From: Saccoglossus kowalevskii
Lineage: Eukaryota; Hemichordata; Enteropneusta; Harrimaniidae
DNA length: 64,000 bases
Assembly (NCBI RefSeq): GCF_000003605.2
Contig: NW_003156733.1
Span: forward strand, 978,037-1,042,036
Reading direction: 5' to 3'
Shown: piece after piece, positions 38,685-52,700 of the stretch
Position numbering within the stretch: the first letter of the stretch is position 1
How the letters are laid out: the number at the start of each line of letters is the position of its first letter
Program-made: the position numbers and the translations under genes
The notes under the pieces: model-generated
What the model saw: only the letters and a program-made list of their open reading frames with translations
What the model was told of the DNA's origin: nothing
Databases searched by the model: none

Positions 38685-39365
38685 CTATTTTGAAATCGGA
38701 TCTTATAAATAGACATAAACATAATGACATTATTTTGAAATCAGGTCTTATAAATAGAAATAAACATAATGACATTATTTTGAAATCAGGTCTTATAAAT
38801 AGACATGAACATAGTATCACATTAATTTGAAATCAGGTCTTATTATAAATAGACATGAACATAATGACATTATTTTGAAATCAGGTCTTAATATAAATAA
38901 ACATGAACATAATGACATTATTTTGAAATCAGTTCTTATAAATAAACAAGAATATAATGACATTATTTTGAAATCAGTTCTTATAAATAGACATGAACAT
39001 AGTGACACATTAATTTGAAATCAGGTCTTATAAATATAACTGAACATAATGACTTTATTTTGAAAATCTGTCCTTATAAATAGACATGAACATAGTGACA
39101 CATTAATTTGAAATTAGTCTTATAATTACAAATGAACATAATGACATAATATCTCGAAATCAGGTCTTATAAATGTACATAAACATGGTGACACATTATT
39201 TTGAAATCAGGTGTTATAAATAGACATAAACATAATGACTATTTTTTGAAATCAGGTCTTATAAATGTACATGCACATAATGACATTATTTTGAAATCAG
39301 GTCTTATAAATAAACATGAACATAATGACATTATTTTGAAATCGGGTCTTTAAATAGAAAAGAAC
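38685..39365. repeat. 45-bp satellite array
   Basis: About 15 tandem copies of a unit containing ATTTTGAAATCAGGTCTTAT and a variable AAATAGACATGAACATAATG part. Because 45 is a multiple of three, unit-periodic peptides open on both strands (HNDIILKSGLINRHE on plus; FKIMSLCSCLFIRPD on minus). Indels break the frames between 38820 and 39020, and start or splice signals are absent, so coding is unlikely. Confidence 0.92.
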
Positions 39366-40652
39366 TAATTGACACATTAGTTTGATACACCCAATACATT
39401 TTTAATATCTCATGCTTACACTAAATATGGACGCATTTTGTTATCATGTTGGCGTCCGGGGACGAGGATAAATCATTCAGAACGCGTTTGTTGGGTTGGA
39501 CATAAAATTTCATCAAAACTAGTGCAATCTTTGCTTCATCGTAATTGTATATTCTTTTTTTTTTTTACTGTACAAACATTTATATAATATAGCAATATTT
39601 CGAAATCGCCATCTTTCTTTTAAAAATGTATGATGTATGTGTTTATTACAAAAATGTTTTTATAATATACCTTTTTAAAAATATATATTGTATATAGCAT
39701 TCATCACACCCTTATACACAGTCTGATCAAAACATAATGTATCGCGCATCATGTATTAGTTTTAATATTATTTATTTGAATTATTTGTTCATACATTTTA
39801 TTGTGGATTTTTGCCACTTTTAAAATTTAAACAAATTTCCAGCAAATAAATAATAACATTAATAACATTTCTAATTAAAATATTTAAAAAAACACGTATA
39901 TTATTTACATGTCCTATTTAATATATTCATGTTTAATTAAGTAAAATTCATTATATCTGAAAAACATTCTGAATAAATTATTTTAGAATTCATATACATA
40001 TTCGAGTATGTAACACGAGTTTCCGTATTGTTTTCTATTGATTCCCCTAGTGTATATTGCTTTGTCTATAAAGATAGAGGGACATAACATTTGCATGTTT
40101 ATTATGGATATGATTTTGCCTCCAAATCATGTTAAAATAAGTCTCTGCTGTATGAACAAAGATTGCCTCACTTGTTCCCGACATGATAACACAAATTTTA
40201 CAAATAATGTTTTTATTGCGTGATCAGTTATATTGAGTGTGCACTAATGCAGGGAACATATGGATTGTATAACCAGGAGAAGAAGGCAAATATATGTCAC
40301 AAACAGCAATCGATTTCAAATTAACACTCGATAAGGGAACCATTAGAAGCTCTGGGGCGATGATAAACTTTCATTTAGTTTTGTTCTATATTTTCAATAA
40401 TGAATTCGCTGTAATTTCTTTATTTACCCTGTTTGTAATATTTGTTTCTCCAACAAATAGACGTGCAGATTTTTACTTGATGTTATACATCCCAACAAGG
40501 TGTTTTTTTCCTATTATTGTTTTTCTGCGCTGTTTTTTTTTCAATTTTGCCATCGCCTCCAAATTTTCTAATAGTCTACCCCTGAATAAAAGAATACATG
40601 CACACGCAAAGTAGAATTGTTGTAGGTGAACGCTCCATAACATGCAACTATT
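39366..40652. other. Non-coding stretch downstream of the GPCR gene
   Basis: Very AT-rich. It probably includes the receptor's 3' UTR on the minus strand. A minus-strand AATAAA at 40419-40424 is a candidate poly(A) signal about 230 bases after the stop. Confidence 0.45.
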
Positions 40653-42655
40653 TTACTTTTGTTCGAAAGACGTAATCGGGGATTTGAAAACAGACTTTCT
40701 ACGACGTCGCTCATGGGGAGGGATCATTGTTGGTCTTATGCTTTCCCTCCTTCTCTCACAGTCGCTTTCGCTCCCACTGCTTCTTCTATCACTTTCCACA
40801 CGGCGCCTGTTCCCAGGCATCGCCGGAGAAGTCATGAACGGCTGATCTGAAAAGCTGACTCGTTGGCGAGAGCTTCTACGCTCTAATCGTCGACTATTGA
40901 GTTTGATCAAACTCTCCTTCCTTGTAAGGCATGGTCGGCCGATAAGTCTTTGAGAAGTTGACGTCCTCCTCTTGCCATGTTCGTCATCTGAAATTATCAT
41001 TTCCTCTGCTGAAGGTAGGAGTCGAAAGCGGTTAAACTGTTCTTCGCTGTCCACGTTCTGGTTCGATGATTTTCTTAATCGTTCTGGTGTCAACTTTATT
41101 CCGGCCTTCAAAACGCTATCGTGTTCATCATCGCCTAAGCCTAATGGTACAGCGTGCTTTGCCTCGTCAGAATCAACCTCTGTTTCCTCCGATAAACGGC
41201 TAACTATACCTCTTCGCATTGTACTGATTTTTCTCTGAGACAAATCTTCTGTGTTATACTTTCGTGCTCTTGGCGGTGTTATATCCATCTGAATGACGTC
41301 GCTTATTTCTAGGTTGTAGCTCAGGGTGGATGTTAGACTGCTCCGTCTAAGCAACGCTGGACGGCCAGCACACTCACCTCTGCCAGATATCTTCGAAGAT
41401 GGTGGCCGAGGCGTTTTCACTTCTAAATTAGAGCAGACCGTAGGGTGAGAATAGTGATGCCGTGAGTAGCGGGCATCTCCACTGTCAATGACTACAGGAA
41501 TGGCCTTCAATACTCTTTTTCGTTTTGGAGACGAACTTAACATATAGTTTGGTTCATGTTGTAAGCTGGCTCTTCCTCGTCTACCTCTCTGTGGTTCGCG
41601 ATAATTGTCAACTAGAAGATGATGTAGAGTTCGCCTTTTCGGCTTCCTCCTTGTCTCACTGATTACGTAACCACATTGGTCAAGATCTGCAACTTCTCCA
41701 GGTAAAGTTTCTTGCAGTGAAGACAGTATCACTTTCTTTTTTAATAAAGAACTTGTACTAAATGTTCTGCTTACCCTTGAGTCTTTTCTTTGACGACGCT
41801 GTTGAGGGGAGTGCTTGGGACTTATATCGCCGATTGAACTATTGAGGGAAAGTGTCTCGATTTGGCACTTGTTGATGGCTTCATGTAGTAATGTCTGAGG
41901 AGTCAAGTGTGAATTGGGAAACACCTGTTGACAGTCATTGTCATCGTCATAAAGCAGGTACAGTGGGTCACTATCCTGCCCGTCATCGTAATCTTCATCG
42001 CATATTGGGTCGCCATATCCGTCATCTGAAGATGAGAGCTCATAGTTAAAGTCAGTTTCTGATGCTTCAATGCGCCGCAGACAACCCTCTTTCCTGCGCA
42101 AGAAGCGACTGGACACGATGACTGCCGATGATGGCTTTGGTCGCAGGCTATCAAAGCAACACTTCTGTCGAAGAAGATTCCTCAGTCCCCGTCTAAACGG
42201 CCTGTAGAGTAGAGTATAGATGTACGGATCAACGACGGAATTGGCGTATATCAGGTACTTTGACAACACCATATATTTTCGTATTGTGTTTTTGTCAAGT
42301 ACCATCACAATCTGCAGCAAATGAAGCAATGAGTACGGCGTCCAACAGAGTATAAAGAAACCTATCACTAGGCATAATATTTTCACAGCCTTTGTGCGTT
42401 CAGAACGAATGAGTGCGGGCCTTCTTCTTTGGCCATCAACCTGAGGCATTGCATCGATGCGACGAGCCTGGGAGCGAGCTGCGCGGACCATGTGGTAGTA
42501 GCAGTATACCATTACCAGCAAAGGGATAGCATACGCTACAACGAACACAATGAGTGAGAATGGAAGGTTACCACTCCAGTTCACTCCACATCCCAATTCC
42601 TGCGACTGGTAATGATACTCTCCGAACCCAACAAGTGGCATCAATGAACAGATAC
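40653..42655 (-). CDS. GPCR exon 4 (end of TM4 to stop)
   Basis: Acceptor TTATTCTAG before GTATCTGTTC. With exon 3 this gives WICPGICSLMPLVGFGEY, the correct Trp-to-Pro spacing of TM4. The open frame continues 5' to a Met at 42719, but those 21 codons are intron (pyrimidine-rich acceptor tract). Encodes TM5-TM7 and the whole tail in one exon of 2003 nt. Confidence 0.92.
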
Positions 42656-45600
42656 CTAGAATAAGATGGACAAATATAAATGTCATCAACACGCAAATAG
42701 ATTGGAGGTTGTTTCCCATGCTAGCATACGCGTGTAGCGTTTGCGCTGAATATCAGGCGTCGGTCGTCGCGTAGTTTAAATTCTTGTAAACAAAAAATAT
42801 ATTTGCACGCGTTGTATATGTCGCGAGGACGTCCAATGATAAACATGGCGCACAAAAAGTGCTTCGATTTGATCAAGCATTTCTTCTCTCCGATCAATGA
42901 TCTCACATACATTTCCTTGAGAATCACACAAATCTAATGGAAACAAATTAATTTTATTTGTTTTCGTCCTCCTCAAAAAAAAATGCCTTATAAAAACTCG
43001 AGAAACAAGAAATAAAAAAAGTCTGGTCTAAAGGCAAAATAATTATATTTATTGATGAATGCGCTTGTGTATTGAACCAATATGACAAATAATCTATTAT
43101 AATTTATCGTTTCTCGTGTTTTATTTTTTAAGGACATAAGCGAGTGTCAAAGTTCTTACCTAAAGGCACAAGATCGATCTACAGCATATCCAAGTATTAC
43201 TTGATTTCAAATATAAGTCTCATAGCACTTTGTGCTTCATGGTCTATTTGGGCTCATGCGATTATTTATATATTAGGCTACACATTTAGAGCTACATATC
43301 CCTGCCAAATCCCTTTAGCCGCGGGGGGGGGGGGCAATGCGTTTTTACTTAAGGTATACATACCTGGACATATCCATATGATCGAAACCATGTACTTGGC
43401 ACGTATTGGTGTCATCATATTAAGATAATCCAGTGGGTGCACCACTGCGCAATATCTGGAGAGAAAAAAACAGAAAAAAACACAGTTTTAACATTAGCAG
43501 GGAAAGCGGTTCTTGGTCATATTTCACCGGTAATAAAATTCCTCATTTACAAATGAAAAACCTTTATTTTTCATGCTGTTTTTTTTTTTTTTTTTTTTTT
43601 TGTTGTTTCAATATAGTTTTCCGTGATCATATTTTATTCACGATAAATATTAATATTCTGGTATGTGTTCGTCTACAAAAATTTGCAAAAATCGTAACCT
43701 GTTGAATCTTTCATATATAAATGGCTCTAATAAAAAAAAATACTGTCACTTAAGTACGCTGTCAGTATAGTCATTGATCGTGTGCCAATTGCCATGCGTG
43801 TCGCATTGAACTTAAATAAATTAATAATTATCTAATTGCCCTTTTTTACTTGACTTTACAAACAATATTAACGTTGAAAGTAACTTACCAACTGGTCTGA
43901 TACGTATGTAGGATTGCATGGTAATTTCGTACCTAGTAAATGGCTAATATGTATCAGCATCATACCGTTAACAATAAGTTAGTTTATTAAAAAAAAAAAT
44001 ATCGTCCTTGGAAACAAAATGAGTTTTGTCAGAGTTACTTACTGCATCTATGTAAAATAACTTACGACACATCCATTCATTTCTGGTAACCAATACGAAA
44101 ACTATAAACTTACAGAAACCTGAGAGGTATATTATTAATTAGTATTTCAATACAATAGAGTTAAACCAGGTATTATCACGCACATAACTGACGTTATGTA
44201 TACTTCCATGGCATTATCTTCAACATACTCACCAATATCAGCTGCATATTTCAGTTTTGTATTCCGCCCACCAGCAAGAACGACTCCATATAGAGCAATA
44301 CTGAATTTTACCGACCTCCGACCTTTTTAAATTACTTTAAACATTACAGTGCAATTCGAAAAGAAATAACGTGAACCAGATATTGCTTGCTACCTTTACA
44401 TATAAATACTAAATTGTATGAAAAGTGTATAAAACCTAAACATTGAATAACCTGAAATGTTTAAGACAAAAGCTGTTGTTCTTGATAATGGGCAGCTACG
44501 AGCATTTGGGTCACACCTGATATTGGCGGTTTCAAATAGAATGGCTATTCATCAAGATTGAGAATGAATGCAAGCCATCAAATAATACACAATCGCTGTA
44601 CAAATAAATCGGATCCCGGGTCTGTGTTTATTTGTCAACACTCACGCAAAAATATAGCGAGACTTTCTAGATTCGAAGAGAATAATGAAAATGATTTCAC
44701 AGGTCATGGAAAACATCAATGTCCTGAATATCGTTAACATACTTAAGAAAATAAAAAAAAATGAAAATGACAATCACGAATAACCCTCTCCCCTATCCTA
44801 GTAGAAGTTTTTTAAACAACTATAATGGGTTTGTATTAGTTATTATAACTGATCGTGGTTATTTGGTTTACTTTTGAAATCAAATTAGGATTAATTAACA
44901 TTGTTTGTTTTTCCGTTACACGCTGTAAAGATGTTTTACAATATAAAGGCGAGAAACTTGTGCACTAAGTTCAAAGTTCCTTGTCATTCCTCTCTTGCAG
45001 TTCAATCTTTAACATACACACACTGTAACGTTCATATAAATTACCTGTTTGCCGAAAAATACCCAGGTTTTGTGAGTATCGTTAAAACAAGTGTGCCAAG
45101 TTTGAAGGTCTAGCTATTTCCCCTGTAGTTAATTAACTAACATACATAAACCATGCTGTAACTTTGACCTTTGTCATGTATGTCGCATGGAACCCAGATC
45201 GAACATGAAATGTGAATATTATGCCGGAAATTTGGCAACAAATAAAATGAACTTGAACTGGGTGACAATTTTGTCTCGCTGCTTTCATTCTAGATGTGAA
45301 TTGCCATATAGTCCAGTTTAGTCTTGGGGTTGTAGATTAGGGAAGTCGATTTCCTATTCTTTAGCACATTAAAATTCAATTTTGAAGCAACACACCGGTG
45401 TTGTTATTGTTATTGTTGTTTCTGTTTTGTTTTGCTTTGTTTTTGTTGGTTGTTTTGTGTTTTTCATTGTTACCTGTGTTACTACTGCTACGGTTGCAAA
45501 TACGTATGTGAACGAAACAGTGTATCATTCAGTTCATTCCGACCCACCTGTCAATGGAGATACATGCTACGGTTAGCGTAGATGAGACACTGAACAGCAG

Positions 45601-46753
45601 AGCCAAGAAACCAGTGATTTCACACAGCGCACTTCCTAGCAACCATCTTCCAGTAATCAGTGATATGAGAGAGAAAGGCATTGCCAGCACTCCGACTAAT
45701 AAATCGCTGATAGCCAGGTTGACCAGGAGCAGACCTAAAATCATAGAAAATTCTAATATAGTCACGCGATAGGTCAGTCAGTAGCAAGCCTGAAATCTTG
45801 GGGGAAATATCATATAGTCACGTGATAGTTAGGCTAGTCTGTAGGAAGTCTAAAATCAAAAATGTGGCGCTGTTTATATTGTTTAATGTACTCGCCAGAT
45901 ATTTGATTTTTTTTAATGATTTGGTCATTTGTTTTGTGTTCTCGGACAAGTGAATTTCTCTATACGACCTGTGTACGTCGATTTATGCTAATGTTATTCC
46001 CAATTAAAGCGGGGGAGTCGTCACCTGCGCATGCGTCAGATGGCCGTAGCGTGTCATTGTTTAGAAACAAGCGTCTACCCATGAGCCCTTGCGTTTTTAG
46101 CGTCGCTTGGTGACGACCCTATCGCTTTAACCCTCCCGCTTTAATCACTGGTGGTGGTAGAGTGTTTTTCTCTTTCGGTGTGTAGCTTGCAATTTACTTT
46201 TTTTCGTAAACAATTCCCCCCTCATGATTTAAATTGACCGACCCTTTAATCATATTTAAGGGACTCAATGCAAAATAGCTCTGAACGTAACCCACCTTAC
46301 TTGTTGAAGCAGTACACCATCTAATGCCCCCTTGTTTGGTTCTTAAAAAAATAGGGGAAACAAGAAACCGGTGGGTGGAAAGCAAATATTCGGATGTATC
46401 TTTCAGTTGGGGAATTGAAGCGAACGCAAATTAATTTGACCTTTTTCATGAAATACGACTATACAAAGATTACTTTGATTTAAAATATGTTGTCTTGCCC
46501 ACTACGTAAACACGCCACTGGAGAAAAATAGTCCGAATCTGCTATCATGCAAAGGTTATGCATTTTGCTGATGAGATCGTTATTTTTTTTTATATTTAAT
46601 AATTGTGATGGTTGAGGGGAAGACAATGGCAAAACTTCTTTATTTTTAATGCAGATTACTCGAGGGTTTAAGTTTCACGAGGTATTTTAACCGACATATA
46701 ATCTGACGTTATGTAATCGGTCTCGCTCGTAACCCGCAATTACTAATATTGTC

Positions 46754-46796
<43 letters not shown>

Positions 46797-49700
46797 ACCG
46801 CTGCGTCATGGGAAAATAATTGAAACCAGATAACAAGAGCGTTGCAATTATAGTATGACGTGACCTTTGTCAATCGACTTTCTAATGTTTCGAGTCATTG
46901 TTCCCGTGCATACTAAAAAAGTACCATTTTGGGCAGGAACGACGCGAGTAACACCAACAGGAAATCGACAAAGACTGATTAAATGATCAATTTATTAATT
47001 ACTATTATTATACATTTGTCACTGTAACGCCATACGTTACAGCATGCCGTAATTTTGCAGTATTTTACGGAGTATTTTCATCCTACCATATTAGGAAATG
47101 CGAATTCCAAATATAGAATGATTACGCGTGTAAGCGTGCTCTAATAATAAAAACAAACATGGCTGACACCGGGGTTTGACCGGACTCAACACAAAGAAGT
47201 TCGCTGATTTTGGATTTCGGCGTTCCAAAGATGTATCCTTGAACGGAAAAGACGTATAATAGTAAGGTTATTACGAGAATACCTCAAAGTATGCACTCAG
47301 ACAGTACGCCGCGCATCGACCTCCGCTGCGCGTCAGTCGATCTCAGCTGTAATGTCTTCGTGCATACTTTGAGGTATTATCGTAATAACCTCATATTATT
47401 ACACATTATTATTATGTTACAGCGTGCCGTAATTTTGCGGTATTGTACTAGATAGTTTCATCCTGCCATATTAGGAAACGCGAACTCCAAATATGGCACG
47501 AATACGCGCGTAATGAAAAATAATTATGACTGGCCCAAGGGTTTGACCGGACTCCACACAAAGAAGTTCGCTAAATCTGTTCCAAACGTTTTGGTTTTCG
47601 GCATTTCCATGATGTATCCTTGGAAGGAAAAGATGTATAATAATAAGGTTATTACGAGGATACTGCAAAGTATGCACGTGTTTTTTATTCAGTTCGTAAC
47701 ATCCGTTGAAATCTATTCAATTTCCAAAGTTTTTCTTCGTGTGTTTACGTCTTTTCATGAGAAGATGCAATTGTGCCCAGCACATGAGTATTTATTACCA
47801 GTTAGCAATACAGCTGCTATCACCGGCACCCGGGGTCTTCAAATCATCGGGCTCCGATAAAAGTAATCGTATCCATTTAGTTTTCACTTAACATCCGACC
47901 AATCATCGTGAATTTTAACTTTAGTTTAATCAAATGTAACCACATAGTCCCAGCACTTCCTGTTAACAGATTACAGACAATACTCCAATATTGACGATCG
48001 TGTCGTGATCACATATATGCAAAATAATTGCTCTCATTCGTTTAACACACGTTGTTAGCTAAATCGTGTTTCACGTGTCATACCTATCGTCTGCTAATAA
48101 AATTATTGTTCCTAAAGGTTACGTCATTATCCAACATTCTTTAACGCGTGTGTCACCCATGCTTTATTGTGTTATTTGTAAGCGCTGTAACAGTTTGCCC
48201 GTATAATTAGTGTTACCCCAATTACTGCAGCAATGGTGATTCACACAACGGGGCGTCTTCCTTACCTCGGAGACTGACTGTTCTGAAAATAGATTCCAAA
48301 CCCATGCTGGGCATGGTTTTTGTTATTCCGACGATCGGTCAAAGTTCACCTGATATTATGAATTGTAAACTTAGCGATAATGCCCATATATGAATTTACA
48401 TCTATGTTGATATTTGTACTACTGAACCAATTCACTTTTTAGAATATACCTATTAGATGGCTGGCATATTCAGTTAAAGTTCAGGGCCACCTATATTTTG
48501 ACTCTTATTTTAAGGATATGTCTACATGTTTGATTTCCATTATAGTTTCTAAAATATTTAATCAACTTAAATCCAAAATGGCTTAAATTTACGATTGGAT
48601 TATGTGGATGTATGTATGAAGCAGTAAAGTTGTAAATGTGTTTTAAGTCAGAGAAATGATTAGGGCAATAATAGTCCAGTTGGTCAATAAGCCATGCACT
48701 TCGATCATTGGTGCGATCTCTGCAGTACGTTCTCTGTGCGCGACACGTTGTCGTTAATTATTAATTAGTTTTTTTTTTCATTTTTGGACTATTTATGCTA
48801 GTAAAATTTCTTAAACGTAAGCTGGTTTTGGCGCGGCGGTAAGTTATTTTGGTGACGTGGTAAACAGAGAATCACGATAGATTTATGTCCTGTGCAAATC
48901 ATATTGTAAGTCATTGTGGATTAAGATTGTTTAAGATTGTTTGCATATATGCTCAAATAGGGTCTAAATATTGGAGACGCCGTATTTAATGTCAAGCAAA
49001 CTTTTTTCAAAAATACACACACAAGCTTTCCAAACTTATACGACATTTATCAGTAACTCTTGTTGCTACCAGTAGGTCATATACCCATGGAATAATGTTG
49101 TTTTCTTAACAGCGGTTCGATGAGTTATATTATAAAGATTTATTGGATTATGTAACTAATGATCATTTAGTTTATTCAAGATATACAGCAGTGCGGTTGT
49201 TTCCAGTATACATACGGTTTCCCGGTCCCAAATTGCGATAGTATTATAAAACGTGTGTTTTAAGTTTTCCAAGTCTGCCAGTCCCCACTTTTTTCAGTTT
49301 GTATGGTTGGCCTGATTCTTCTATTGGATACAAATGGTTCGGGCAGGGTTATGTGTGTATGTCTATTGGCTTTCATGTTAAACAATAGTTTAAAATGTCA
49401 CTCACTGGACGGTCGTTTAATTGAGAATCTCTATCCCTTGGAGGATAATACAATCGCCCATGTCGTGATAACATGAGCATCACATGTGTTATTGTATTGT
49501 CAACCGTGACGTCACAAAACAGCACAATGTGTTATCTACCTACTCGTTTCCTTGTCTCCAGCTGGCATGGATTTTGATTTTTTTATTGCATTTCCACAAA
49601 AACTTAAATGTATCAGGCGCGTTTGTTTGACTGAAATGGCCTTTCCTAGCTAGTTACCAGAAATATCTATAAACCATACTGTCCGTCTTAATCTTAAATT

Positions 49701-52700
49701 ATCGTTTTCAATATGAGACCCATGCAACGTTTAGTACCACGCGTGCTAAATGTATTCTGTAAACAAGAAATTCGGTCGTTTTAATGTTATCGTCCACCGC
49801 GAATCATGAGTGTTCGATATGTTTTGTGTATTAGGTCACTGAATCTAAACGCATAATCTCGGAGTTTAATAGTTACGTGAGTATCGGTAGATGAGTCACC
49901 TTCTTTGACAGAATAGTCAGTATACCGTTGCATATAATCGACGGTGCAAATTATTTTCATTTGCGTGGCTGCAGCGAATAAAGACGAACGTGCAATGTTA
50001 CCCGTGCATCAGTGCACGTTTTGTTTTCATCGTTTCTCCTCAAGTAAGGTTAATCGGTCAAACTCGAAAGAGTTGTAATCCCTATGGACTAGTATTAGTC
50101 AGCCACTTTTTCTGTTGAACCCCCGGGGTTAAATTCAAGAACAACGTAGTCGGTTCTGTAATATATGTTACAGCCCAGGAGAGTATGCGTGTTACTAGTA
50201 TTACCTCAATCATTGCGTTTGTGGCAGTAATTTCGATTCACATCACGAAGTGTTTTAGATAGTTCTGTCTTACCTCGGTGACTGACAGTTTTTTTATACA
50301 GACCCGACAACCATGGTGGGTGGTATTATCCCGGTGATAGGTACATTGTTTTATATAACAAATAAAAACATGTAAACATTTATTATATCCTTTTACAAAA
50401 TTGGTTTGATTATTTATGTTATAAAAATATTGGATTATGTAACTAAATATTGCCATGAATACGGTTTCATGATCATTCTAGTTTAGTCAAACGTATATAG
50501 CTGACTGTGTAGTTTTGTTTTATATACGGTTTCCATGTCCCCCAAATCTTAATAGTATCATAAAACGTGTGTTTTAATTTTTCGATGTCTGCCGCTCCAC
50601 TGTTTTTCGTTTGTTTGCCTCATCCGGATCCATTAGACACAAATGATTCGAACAGGATTGTATGTACCGTCGAAATGTTAAAGTTAAACAACAGCGATAG
50701 TCACGGAGCAGGGCCTCGTTAATGGCAAATTAACTGTCGGTGACAGATCGTTACTTGAAATTTACCGATTTGATGACCACGCCGGTGTTTTTGATTAATT
50801 GTGGCACACATACAAGAATCGGCATGTAGCATTCTAATCGGAAAAGGTATAATATGGGCTGAGGGAATTTTATTGCTGGCAATTTGTTTTACTGGGCATC
50901 ACTCGATTTATATAATTTATTGTTCATTGATGTAATACGGGGGTCAGGATTATTTAGAATTTTATGACCGTGTCATGATTTAATCGGTCTTGCATGTTAA
51001 CATTGCTTTATGGTTACAATGGAATCGAGTGAGATCTCGTTGAGAGTGAGAAAGCCGTGAGAACTTGTTTTCGAATATCACATAGGTTAGCATTCACCGT
51101 CAAGATTAACGACTCAACAAACACAATCAACGTCGAGAATCTCTCCATGAAAAGTCTCCATCAAAATTCAGCAACATAAAATTTGTAATAACAATTTATC
51201 CGAGTAATTTTGGGTAGAAATAATTTATAACTCAATTTGTTTAATATGTTTGCATGACAATAGCGACGGAAGCAAGAAAAGTGACATAATCTGTCTGGGC
51301 GAACACAATGAAATTTACATGTTACCGGGAACATATAAGTGCGGTTCAAGGCGCACCCAGACTCGTTATAACATAAATCAAAACGCTCAGAGCATAGGGA
51401 ATATCTCAGTGAATTTGAAGACAAATTGAAATACATGACACATTCGCAGCTTAATAAAAAAAGATGAGGATAATTCATAGTATCGTTTTAATGTTTGGTT
51501 GCGCACTAATAATATTAATTTGATGCGCATGCGCTTCGGATTAATGATACGTACTATTGAAATGCTGAAATAACAAAAGCGAACAAGTCGCCCACATTCC
51601 TCTCCTGGACAAATGTATTCATTTCATACGAAATATATCACAAACTACGCAGATTACTAGCTTTAATAACAACATCTTAATCATGTCATACTTAGTAAAA
51701 CAAAGAAAACAAGCGAACACACCTATAGAATTACAATGTACATTGTATGACATTTAAAGACGCCGAGTTACAAGATTTTTTAACTAACGAGCCATTGGCA
51801 CAGACACGAGGGACGCCCTTTGATCTTCAAAGTCGGAAGCACATAGCAGAGGACGACCAAGTAAGGACCCGCCTTGGGAGCGAGGCTGTGACGTCGAGGG
51901 TAATGAAAAAAAACAGATTGAGTTAAGAGGCCCGAATACAAAATAAAATGTATTTTTTGAGTGTTTAGCGGATAACGACATGTGCGTTATTCGTGTGTGT
52001 TCTTGAATAAATCACATACAAGTGCATTTTGTAGGGTTATATTTTTTTCCCATGAAGGCAAATACAATTGCTTGCCAGTAAACAAGGTTGTTGCTATCGT
52101 TACGTCTACACAATATGATTGAAAATTTGTGTACAGTTATAGTCGGGCTAGGCAAGGTGAAATAAACACTTGAGATAAAGAAATCGCCTATGTACATTAC
52201 CGTATGTGGGGAACACGTCATTGACCTATCAACTAGAGACTGCGTGCAGATCAGAAATTGCGCGAAAGTTATAGTGCATATTGAATGCATTCATGTTCCC
52301 TTCACGGCCATTGTTGGTTACCAATATCTCTAAATACTACGTCCCATGAATCACACAACGATCACATGATGCGATGATTTTAATATTGTGTAATGAAATA
52401 TGAATTGCCAGGAGGAGCATACACTTTGTAACTCGAGTTTCAGATAACGATGCACAATGCGAAGATTTTATCGCTGGATAACTCTTAATACCCTTGATGT
52501 GTCCAATGTAGCAGTGCAATCATTCGAAGATTTCAATCGATGTAGCTTTCCTTGACAACAAAATGTTTCCGGATTTCACCCAACAGGATGTTATCACAGT
52601 GTATTAAAACTTGTTGCTTATCATTTATATTTTCACTATTAGAATTTTTTGATGCGCATGATTTTTATCTGTCTGACTATATAAGTCAATTTTCGACTTG

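Noticed and set aside
38552-39018. Repeat-peptide ORFs in the 45-bp satellite as genes
   Set aside because: Periodicity explains the open frames, they occur on both strands, and indels break them.
40653-42655. Receptor as an opsin or classical amine receptor
   Set aside because: The position of the retinal Lys is Tyr and position 3.32 is Ala.
42656-42719. In-frame Met and 21 codons at the start of the long GPCR ORF taken as coding
   Set aside because: The segment ends in a pyrimidine-rich acceptor TTATTCTAG. Adding it would break TM4 and give His instead of Trp at 4.50; exon 3 fits instead.
43889-43932. Alternative mini-exon after DRY (YEITMQSYIRIRPV) with AG acceptor and GTAAGT donor
   Set aside because: Phases fit, but the sequence has no loop proline or TM4 Trp and would make the loop about 13 residues too long. 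The exon at 43364-43455 fits far better.
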